Shown in pieces: positions 41,256 to 47,540 of a DNA stretch of 47,540 bases. The position numbers were made by a program, and so were the translations under genes. Source of the stretch: Oligoflexus sp. (lineage in GTDB: Bacteria; Bdellovibrionota_B; Oligoflexia; Oligoflexales; Oligoflexaceae); contig JACMPP010000074.1 in NCBI GenBank assembly GCA_014377445.1, positions 1-47,540 on the forward strand, in the 5' to 3' direction. Under the pieces are notes generated by a model, which worked only from the letters and a program-made list of their open reading frames with translations, was not told the origin of the DNA and did no database searches. Position 1 is the first letter of the stretch. The number at the start of each line of letters is the position of its first letter.

Positions 41256-42689
41256 ATGGAAAAAGAAATCGACTATCGATCGTGCTTAGCAGTCCTCATT
41301 GTGGGCTCGATCCTGTGGTTTGTGCCGCATCCTGAGGGCCTGACTTCTGAGGCATGGAAGCTCTTTGTGATTTTCATTTCCGCAATCTTTGGGATCGTCA
41401 TCAAAGCCGCAAGCATGGGCACCATCTCGGTGATCTCCATCGCCTTGGTCGCGCTCCTTCAACTGCGTGCTCCCGGGAATGTTTCGGAATCCGTAAAACT
41501 CGCATTAAGTGGATTTGGCAATAGCGTGATATGGATGATCACAATTGCATTCTTCATCTCACGTGGTTTCATCAAAACAGGGTTGGGCCAACGGGTCGCA
41601 TTTTGGTTCATCGTGAAGCTTGGGAAGAGCCCACTTGGAATAGCCTACGGCCTCAGCTTTGCCGACCTCGTACTCGCTCCGGCGACTCCGAGCAATACAG
41701 CACGTGCCGGTGGCATTATCATGCCCATCATGAAGTCGATATCCATGGGCTTCGGTTCTGATCCCCATGAACCAAAGTCCTTCCGCCGCATGGGCGCCTA
41801 CCTCACAATGAACTCCTACTACAGCAATCTTATAAGCTCGGCCATGTTCATCACAGCAACAGCCAGCAACTCCATGTGTCAGAAATTTGCCAAGGATCTC
41901 GGTATCGATATTTCATGGGGGGATTGGGCGTTAGCTGCTCTCCTTCCCGGACTTCTTTCCATTCTGCTTACGCCCTATCTCCTCTACAAAATCTTTCCAC
42001 CCGAACTCAAGGATACGACTTCTGTTCGTGACGAGACAGCGGCCAAATTAAAAGAGCTTGGTTCACTTTCCAAGAATGAATGGCTGATGGCAGGGGCCTT
42101 CGTGCTTCTCTTGGGCCTTTGGATTTTCGGATCAAGCTGGAAGATCGATGCGACCGTCGCAGCCTTTATCGGACTCTCTTTCCTTCTCCTCTCACAGGTC
42201 CTGACCTGGGATGATGTGAAGGGCGAAAAGGGGGCTTGGGACACCATGGTGTGGTTCTCGGCTCTCGTAATGATGGCCGAAGGGTTAAACCAGTTAGGCT
42301 TCGTCGCTTGGTTCAGTCACCTGGTTCAGGCGGAGATTGGCTCTGTGCCATGGATGTGGGCCTTCCCCCTCATCATCCTCGTCTACTTTTACAGTCACTA
42401 TATATTTGCCAGTGCCACCGCCCATGTCGCTGCCATGTACTCAGCTATCCTCGCGGTAGCGTTGGCCGTTGGCATCGAAGGCAAGCTCGCCGCACTGATG
42501 CTCGGATTTACGGGATCGCTCTATGGAGTCCTCACCCACTACGGTCACGGACCAGCTCCTATTCTCTTTGGAATCGGTTATGTCTCCTTGAAAGATTGGT
42601 GGAGACTGGGCTTTCTCTTCTCAATCATCTATCTCCTGATTTGGATGGGGACGGGCGCATTCTGGTGGAAAGTTCTGGGCATATATTGA
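41256..42689 (+). CDS. DASS-family (CitT/TtdT-type) dicarboxylate transporter
   Basis: A 477-residue polytopic transporter with about 12 hydrophobic segments. The two family substrate/sodium motifs are visible: PATPSNTARAGG near residue 146 and a second Ser-x-Thr-type repeat in FASATAHVAAMY near 388. It matches the divalent anion:sodium symporter family, close to the CitT/TtdT/2-oxoglutarate-malate group. It is ten bases upstream of sdhC-like and sdhAB-like genes in one operon, so succinate/fumarate exchange or uptake is the natural job. The ribosome-binding site (gtgagaa) is weak. Confidence 0.88.
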   Translation: MEKEIDYRSCLAVLIVGSILWFVPHPEGLTSEAWKLFVIFISAIFGIVIKAASMGTISVISIALVALLQLRAPGNVSESVKLALSGFGNSVIWMITIAFFISRGFIKTGLGQRVAFWFIVKLGKSPLGIAYGLSFADLVLAPATPSNTARAGGIIMPIMKSISMGFGSDPHEPKSFRRMGAYLTMNSYYSNLISSAMFITATASNSMCQKFAKDLGIDISWGDWALAALLPGLLSILLTPYLLYKIFPPELKDTTSVRDETAAKLKELGSLSKNEWLMAGAFVLLLGLWIFGSSWKIDATVAAFIGLSFLLLSQVLTWDDVKGEKGAWDTMVWFSALVMMAEGLNQLGFVAWFSHLVQAEIGSVPWMWAFPLIILVYFYSHYIFASATAHVAAMYSAILAVALAVGIEGKLAALMLGFTGSLYGVLTHYGHGPAPILFGIGYVSLKDWWRLGFLFSIIYLLIWMGTGAFWWKVLGIY

Positions 42690-42699
42690 GAGGTGTCTC

Positions 42700-43338
42700 T
42701 TGTTGATTGTTCGCAAAATAATTTTGGCCCTGACCGGCCTTTTTATCTGTCTCTTCATAACGGTTCACCTCGGTGGCAATCTCATCCTCCTGCTTCCGCA
42801 GGAGCATGCCAGGCCTCTCTACAACGCCTATTCCTCGGCATTGAGTGGCAATCTTTTTATTAAAGTGATCGCCTATGTTAATTATGCATGCTTTCTGTTT
42901 CACATCGTTTACGGGTCCATCATCACCGTAAAGAATCGAAGGACTCGAAAGGTCCCTTATCGAAGCAATCACGGAGGCGACGTAACGAATTGGTCCTCGC
43001 AGAATATGGGCTTGCTTGGGGCCATACTTTTCGCATTTCTCGTTATCCATTTGATTCACTTTTGGTATCCGGTAAAATTCTCTGACCATGAACCTGATCT
43101 CTATCAACTGGTTGCAGAACAATTTCGACAACCTTTTTCCGCATTATTCTACACGCTGGCCATGATCCCTCTGGCCCTCCACCTCTCGCATGGATTTTCA
43201 AGCGCCTTTCGATCTCTCGGGCTCTACAATGCACGATATTTGCGTTGGATTACGCACTTGGGCCATGCCTATGCCATGGCGGTATCAATCGGTTTTGCGT
43301 TGATCCCCATCATCATGTACGCGAGGTCAGTGCTATGA
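42700..43338 (+). CDS. sdhC: succinate dehydrogenase/fumarate reductase cytochrome b subunit
   Basis: A 212-residue, five-helix membrane subunit of the b558 type (single-subunit anchor, as in Bacillus or Wolinella). His residues at helix positions ([36 protein letters not shown]) supply the heme ligands. The start is TTG at 42700 (or the next codon), six bases after AGAGG. The stop overlaps the flavoprotein start as ATGA, so translation is coupled. It anchors SdhAB and exchanges electrons with quinone. The direction (succinate oxidation or fumarate reduction) is not determined by sequence. Confidence 0.9.
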   Translation: MLIVRKIILALTGLFICLFITVHLGGNLILLLPQEHARPLYNAYSSALSGNLFIKVIAYVNYACFLFHIVYGSIITVKNRRTRKVPYRSNHGGDVTNWSSQNMGLLGAILFAFLVIHLIHFWYPVKFSDHEPDLYQLVAEQFRQPFSALFYTLAMIPLALHLSHGFSSAFRSLGLYNARYLRWITHLGHAYAMAVSIGFALIPIIMYARSVL

Positions 43339-45248
43339 ATTTAAATGCAAAGATTCCTGAAGGTGATCTCAAGGATAAATGGAAGCGCTATCAAAGCGAA
43401 TGCAAACTGGTCAATTCCGCGAACAAACGAAAGTTTGATGTCATCGTTGTTGGATCGGGCCTAGCAGGAGCCTCTGCAGCAGCGACACTGGCTGAAGCAG
43501 GCTATAACGTAAAATGCTTTTGCTTCCAGGATTCACCCCGGCGCGCTCATTCCGTTGCGGCCCAGGGCGGAATAAACGCTGCAAAGAACTATAAAAACGA
43601 CGGCGACCAGGTATGGCGGATGTTTGTCGATACACTGAAGGGCGGTGACTTTCGCTCCCGTGAAGCGAATGTTTATCGCCTGGCGGAATTATCAGCTACG
43701 GTTATCGACCATTTCACCCAGCAGGGCGTTCCCTTCGCTCGGGAATATGGGGGTGTCTTATCAAACCGCAGTTTTGGAGGCGTACAGGTTCAACGCACGT
43801 TTTATGCGCGCGGCCAGACGGGTCAACAGCTCCTTCTTGCAGCCTACTCCCAGCTCAGTCGCCAAATCGAAAGCGGCCAGGTAAAGATGTTTTCCCGTCA
43901 TGAAATGCAAGACCTGGTCGTCATTGATGGCAAAGCCCAGGGCATAGTCGTTCGCGATTTGGTGACGGGTGAAATTGTCTCGCACGCGGCGGAAGCCGTG
44001 GTGTTGGCGACGGGCGGTTACTCGAAAGTCTTCTTTCTATCGACCCTGGCGATGGGATGCAATGCAACGGCCATCTGGAAGGCTCACCAAAAAGGAGCTC
44101 TCTTCGCCGCGCCCAGTTTCACGCAAATTCATCCAACCGCCTTGCCTCAAATCAATGAAACTCAGTCCAAACTCACGCTCATGAGTGAGTCGCTTCGAAA
44201 CGATGGACGAATCTGGGTGCCGCTCAACAAAGACGAAACCAGATTGGCCAAGGACATCCCTGAAGTCGAAAGAGATTATTACCTCGAAAGACGCTATCCA
44301 GCTTTTGGCAATCTCGCCCCTCGGGATATTTCATCTCGAGCGGCTAAGGAACGTCTCGACCAAGGCCTTGGTGTTGGCCCACTCAAGAACGCAGTTTACC
44401 TTGATTTTAAAGACGCAATCGCCAGACTGGGACAAAAGGTTATCTCAGACCGTTACGGCAATCTCTTTGAAATGTACAAAAAAATTACCGGCATTGACGC
44501 CTACCTTCAACCGATGCTCATTTCCCCCGCCCCGCATTTCTCGATGGGTGGACTCTGGGTGGATTACGAACTGATGACGACGGTTCCCGGACTCTACGCA
44601 ATTGGTGAATGCAACTTTGCCGACCATGGTGCCAACCGTTTGGGAGCCAACTCTCTCCTGCAGGCCAGTGTCGATGGATATTTCATTCTGCCTCTGACTC
44701 TAGGCAACTATCTGAGCGGAGAGTTGAATAAAGCCAAGATCAAGACCGATCATCCCGCTTTTCTCGAAGCGATGGAGCGGGCTTCCCAGAAGGTTAAGGC
44801 TGTGTTGGCAAGCCAAGGATCCGTTACAGTTGATGCCCTTCATCGTCGTCTTGGAAAAATTCTGATGAGAGAATGCGCGATGAGCCGAAATGCGAAGGGA
44901 TTAAAAGAGGCCATTCAGGAAATCCACGCACTGCAAAAAGACTTTCGGGAAAACATCAAAGTTACTGGACGTGATGATGAAATCAACAACGAACTCGATA
45001 AAGCCATGCGGCTCGGAGATTTTCTAGAGATTGCCGAACTCATGTGCCTTGATGCGCTTCAGCGGGAAGAGTCCTGCGGGGCTCATTTTCGGGAGGAATA
45101 TCAAACGGCCGAAGGGGAGGCGATCCGGAACGACAAGGACTACGCCTATGTCTCCGCCTGGGAATTCAAAGGAGCCGGACAGTTTGAACTTCATAGGGAA
45201 GCTCTCAATTTCGAGTATGTAAAAGCCCAAACGAGAAATTACAAGTAG
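43335..45248 (+). CDS. sdhA: succinate dehydrogenase/fumarate reductase flavoprotein subunit
   Basis: A 637-residue FAD enzyme. N-terminal dinucleotide loop is [12 protein letters not shown]. Covalent-FAD His72 is in [14 protein letters not shown]. The active site has [11 protein letters not shown] and the Arg in [25 protein letters not shown] and [12 protein letters not shown] are also family signatures. The start 43335 overlaps the sdhC stop; the longer frame re-reads sdhC. The length suits the non-classical (b558-linked) group. It interconverts succinate and fumarate at the cytoplasmic face. SdhB follows after 7 bases. Confidence 0.95.
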   Translation: MNLNAKIPEGDLKDKWKRYQSECKLVNSANKRKFDVIVVGSGLAGASAAATLAEAGYNVKCFCFQDSPRRAHSVAAQGGINAAKNYKNDGDQVWRMFVDTLKGGDFRSREANVYRLAELSATVIDHFTQQGVPFAREYGGVLSNRSFGGVQVQRTFYARGQTGQQLLLAAYSQLSRQIESGQVKMFSRHEMQDLVVIDGKAQGIVVRDLVTGEIVSHAAEAVVLATGGYSKVFFLSTLAMGCNATAIWKAHQKGALFAAPSFTQIHPTALPQINETQSKLTLMSESLRNDGRIWVPLNKDETRLAKDIPEVERDYYLERRYPAFGNLAPRDISSRAAKERLDQGLGVGPLKNAVYLDFKDAIARLGQKVISDRYGNLFEMYKKITGIDAYLQPMLISPAPHFSMGGLWVDYELMTTVPGLYAIGECNFADHGANRLGANSLLQASVDGYFILPLTLGNYLSGELNKAKIKTDHPAFLEAMERASQKVKAVLASQGSVTVDALHRRLGKILMRECAMSRNAKGLKEAIQEIHALQKDFRENIKVTGRDDEINNELDKAMRLGDFLEIAELMCLDALQREESCGAHFREEYQTAEGEAIRNDKDYAYVSAWEFKGAGQFELHREALNFEYVKAQTRNYK

Positions 45249-45255
45249 GTTTGCC

Positions 45256-45999
45256 ATGCAACTTCATTTTAAAATTTGGCGCCAGGAAAATCCCAAGCAA
45301 AAGGGAACATTCGAAACTTACGAGGTTTCCGATCTTCACGAAGACATGTCACTACTGGAAGCCCTGGACTTTCTGAATGAAAGCCTGGTTATGAAGGGTG
45401 AAAGCGTCATCGCTTTTGATCACGACTGCCGCGAGGGAATTTGTGGTCAGTGTGGAATGTTTGTCAACGGCAGGGCCCATGGCCCCCTCGATCATGTGAC
45501 GACTTGCCAACTCCATCTGAGAAGCTTTCAGGACGGAGATGTCATCACATTGGAGCCCTTTCGGGCTGCCGCATTTCCTGTCCTCCGCGATCTGATGGTC
45601 GATCGTTCTGCGTTTGACAGAATCATTCAAAAGGGCGGCTTCATCAACGCTCACACGGGATCGGCTCCCGAAGCAAATGCCAACCTGATCGGCAAGAGGG
45701 TGGCGGACAAGGCCATGGATTTTGCGGCCTGCATCGGTTGTGGCGCCTGTGTTGCAACCTGCAAGAATGCGTCAGCGGCTCTCTTCACTTCGGCAAAGAT
45801 AAACCATCTCAACCGGCTTCCTCAGGGCAAAATCGAAGCCTCGGAGCGGACCTTGGCCATGGTCAATCAAATGGAAGAGGAGTCCTTCGGTCATTGCTCC
45901 TTTACCGGAGCCTGCGAAGTCGAATGTCCTCAAAATATCCCGATAGCCTCCATCTCTGAAATGAACTGGAGTTTCATCAAAGCGTCTCTAACGAAGTAG
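45256..45999 (+). CDS. sdhB: succinate dehydrogenase/fumarate reductase iron-sulfur subunit
   Basis: A 247-residue protein. Ferredoxin-type [2Fe-2S] site: Cys58, Cys63 and Cys66 in DCREGICGQCG plus the later Cys in TTCQLHL. The C-terminal domain has CIGCGACVATCK (Cys159, 162, 165, 169) and CSFTGACEVECPQNIP for the [4Fe-4S] and [3Fe-4S] centres. It relays electrons between FAD and the membrane cytochrome. It is the last gene of the transporter-sdhCAB operon and ends at a strong terminator. Confidence 0.95.
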   Translation: MQLHFKIWRQENPKQKGTFETYEVSDLHEDMSLLEALDFLNESLVMKGESVIAFDHDCREGICGQCGMFVNGRAHGPLDHVTTCQLHLRSFQDGDVITLEPFRAAAFPVLRDLMVDRSAFDRIIQKGGFINAHTGSAPEANANLIGKRVADKAMDFAACIGCGACVATCKNASAALFTSAKINHLNRLPQGKIEASERTLAMVNQMEEESFGHCSFTGACEVECPQNIPIASISEMNWSFIKASLTK

Positions 46000-46040
46000 C
46001 GCGGACTCATGTGCATCGTGTAAATTTCCATTCAAACAAG

Positions 46041-46089
46041 AAACCCGAAGCTGCCATCAACATTTTTGATGGCAAGTTCGGGTTTTCTT
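46041..46089. terminator. terminator between convergent sdhB and a minus-strand gene
   Basis: aaacccgaa / ttcgggttt outer arms and gccatcaa / ttgatggc inner arms with a short loop, then tctttatt. It works in the plus direction, and the A-rich start could serve the minus strand. Confidence 0.85.
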
Positions 46090-46103
46090 TATTCGGCTAG
46101 AAA

Positions 46104-46508
46104 TCAGGGTGTGAAAGGAAACGCGTGATAATAGTAAGTCACAGACATGCCTGTTCCAGCTCCGTTGAGAATTCCTTCGCCTTTGACTTCGCCGGTATGA
46201 GCGGCCCGTTGGAAGGCTGTGAAGCCGTTATCCTGAGATCGCATGGTCAGAGTGCTGTCGGCGTTGACCGCAAAGGTTGAGATTCCGTTGGCGTATCCTG
46301 AAACGCCTTTTTCGCCTGATGCATAATTCGTTGTATCTTCCGAATAGAACTGGCCGAAGGACGTCCAGAAAGGGACTTCGTCAGCGTCTTTAATGATCTT
46401 AATGAAAACATTTGCATCACCGACGACAAGAGCGGTTCCAGCCGTTTTGGACTTTGCAACCTTATAGTATCCAGTTTGAAGTTGACCGGCACGAAGACCC
46501 ATGAACAT
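46104..46508 (-). CDS. hypothetical protein
   Basis: A 134-residue frame with no signal peptide, a Gly/Thr/Ser/aromatic-rich sequence and repeated beta-like segments (ALVVGDANVFIKII, TFAVNADSTLTMRS, GMSVTYYYHAF). It resembles a beta domain of a secreted or autotransported protein, but no family was recognised. The ribosome-binding site before 46508 is poor, so it might be the 3' part of a broken longer gene. Confidence 0.5.
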   Translation of the reverse strand: MFMGLRAGQLQTGYYKVAKSKTAGTALVVGDANVFIKIIKDADEVPFWTSFGQFYSEDTTNYASGEKGVSGYANGISTFAVNADSTLTMRSQDNGFTAFQRAAHTGEVKGEGILNGAGTGMSVTYYYHAFPFTP

Positions 46509-46847
46509 AACTTTGGGTTTTGCTTTTGAATGAGTCTAACTAATACTTGGCATAAAAATTAATTCATACTATAAAACAAGGCTAAAACATCTTTTTTTGT
46601 CATCCCCTCAGGCACCTGTCAGATCCTTGGACAACGCTTCCTTCCGCCAACTGGCTCACGAACCAATCACTGTGATGACTTTGCCATCCAATGAAAACGC
46701 CAGCCTAGAATTCAGTCCCCCGGCTCTTTCACCGTTCTGTTAACCAATTTCGACGAATTCGAAATATGGAATAGCCGCTGCCTAAAAATTGCAATAGTAG
46801 CTGCGTTGCTCCTGCATGACTTTCTCTTGCTCTTGAAAGGTAAACCA
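46509..46847. other. divergent intergenic region
   Basis: About 340 bases between the hypothetical gene and the lipoxygenase gene. No promoter pair or repeat was convincingly recognised. A ribosome-binding gaaagg precedes the ATG at 46848. Confidence 0.3.
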
Positions 46848-47540
46848 ATGTCCGACTTTCCCAAGATCCGTCCAGCACCCCTTCTCCCCCAGAACGATCG
46901 AAACAAGGCTGCCCGTCTCGCTTCCCTCGAAGACAAACGCAGCAAATTTCAATTTAACTACGACTTCATTGGCGAAATTCCCGTTTCCAATGGGGTTCCT
47001 GAGGAAGCCGTTGCCGGTACACTCTGGAAAATCAAGATCATTGCAGCCGCATATAAAATGCGTACCAACCTTGAAGCGATATTGAAGAAGAACCCGCAGT
47101 GGAAGTTCGAGCAGGCGATTCCTAAAAAGAATCCCATCGAACTTGCAAAGATCCTCGCGCAAGGCGACCTCAACAGTTTCCTTTCCTACTGTTTGCCAGA
47201 CATGGGCATCGTGACCAGCCAATTTAAAGGCGAAAGCACAGCTGACTACGAAAACATGTTCCTGACTCTCAAACTTCCTAGCTGGTCGACCACCCTCTAT
47301 GATGATAGAGACTTCGCCGAGTATTTCCTTTCCGGTCTGAACCCGGTCCTCATCGAACTCGTCAAAGAACTTGAATCTGATTTCCCTATGACTGACGATC
47401 GTTTCCGTTCGGTTAAAGGCTTCGAAGGCGACAGCCTTGACTCAGCAATCGCCGAAGGCCGTGTCTTCAAGGTCGACTACAAGGAACTGGCTCAACTTCG
47501 CCCAGGTAACCACCCGCGCGCAGTGAAAAAAGTCTACGCC
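46848..47540 (+). CDS. lipoxygenase, N-terminal 231 residues (runs off the window)
   Basis: The frame opens at the ATG preceded by gaaagg and stays open to the window end. The sequence follows the bacterial lipoxygenase N-terminal part: LPQNDRNKAARLASLEDKRS, KFQFNYDF, TTLYDDRDFAEYFLSGLNP, SDFPMTDDRF, LDSAIAEGRVFKVDYKEL and finally KKVYA, which in the family precedes the Pro-Ile-Ala-Leu-Phe strand. The iron-binding His residues lie further downstream, outside the window. No signal peptide is seen, so it is probably cytoplasmic. Lipoxygenases insert O2 into polyunsaturated fatty acids, and full bacterial enzymes are about 600-700 residues. Confidence 0.88.
   Translation, partial: MSDFPKIRPAPLLPQNDRNKAARLASLEDKRSKFQFNYDFIGEIPVSNGVPEEAVAGTLWKIKIIAAAYKMRTNLEAILKKNPQWKFEQAIPKKNPIELAKILAQGDLNSFLSYCLPDMGIVTSQFKGESTADYENMFLTLKLPSWSTTLYDDRDFAEYFLSGLNPVLIELVKELESDFPMTDDRFRSVKGFEGDSLDSAIAEGRVFKVDYKELAQLRPGNHPRAVKKVYA

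Noticed and set aside
43245..43334. Longer SdhA with 30 extra residues
   Set aside because: The extension overlaps sdhC in another frame, and the ATGA overlap at 43335 is the usual coupling.

Overview
The window looks like chromosome of a Gram-negative, predatory-lineage-type bacterium (Bdellovibrionota/Oligoflexia-like; inference). The basis is a TIGR02147-family regulator (a family known mainly from Bdellovibrio relatives and Fibrobacter), about a dozen predicted lipoproteins, outer-membrane barrels, and a b558-type succinate dehydrogenase/fumarate reductase. No rRNA, tRNA, CRISPR or intact insertion sequence was seen. Most starts were reset from the longest open frame by ribosome-binding site, signal peptide or paralogue alignment, and several are TTG or GTG.

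Layout. 0.1-7.3 kb: envelope lipoproteins, including a diheme cytochrome c and a 13-cysteine lipoprotein, then a lipoprotein plus exported metallo-beta-lactamase-fold hydrolase operon. 7.5-11 kb: a collapsed beta-ketoacyl synthase pseudogene, a PhoD-like phosphatase, a frameshifted HEAT-like gene abutting a DUF3224 gene, and a small exported protein. 11.1-15.2 kb: lipoproteins around a TIGR02147 regulator/DUF4382 lipoprotein operon. 15.3-17.8 kb: a broken small lipoprotein, the 3' stub of a phosphoesterase and its intact paralogue, and a PepSY protein. 18.1-20.4 kb: type III polyketide synthase (PKS), a small four-helix membrane protein and a UbiG-like methyltransferase. The PKS-methyltransferase pair is repeated at 28.0-29.9 kb without the membrane gene. 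Between the copies lie an alpha/beta hydrolase, a monoheme lipoprotein translationally coupled to a heme-bearing outer-membrane barrel, a duplicated-domain diheme lipoprotein, a catalase-family fragment and an OmpR-type two-component system.

29.9-30.5 kb is a gene graveyard (YceI, ChrA and TnpB fragments). 30.7-34.6 kb holds a stand-alone receiver protein and a probable metal-uptake operon (small Cys/His exported protein, porin, ZnuA-like binding protein, ZnuB-like permease) with no ATPase gene. 34.8-40.6 kb has a Baeyer-Villiger-type flavin monooxygenase, a short-chain dehydrogenase, a lipoprotein copper-radical oxidase flanked by two bulb lectin domains, and a Cys-rich exported protein. 41.2-46.0 kb is a compact dicarboxylate transporter-SdhC-SdhA-SdhB operon. 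The window ends inside a lipoxygenase gene.

Working model (inference): two themes recur. One is lipid/phenolic chemistry: two type III PKS modules with O-methyltransferases, a flavin monooxygenase, a dehydrogenase and a lipoxygenase. The other is envelope redox chemistry: cytochrome lipoproteins, a heme-tagged barrel, a copper radical oxidase and fumarate/succinate respiration. The best candidates for something undescribed are the duplicated PKS module with its unknown membrane protein and the heme-lipoprotein/heme-barrel pair.
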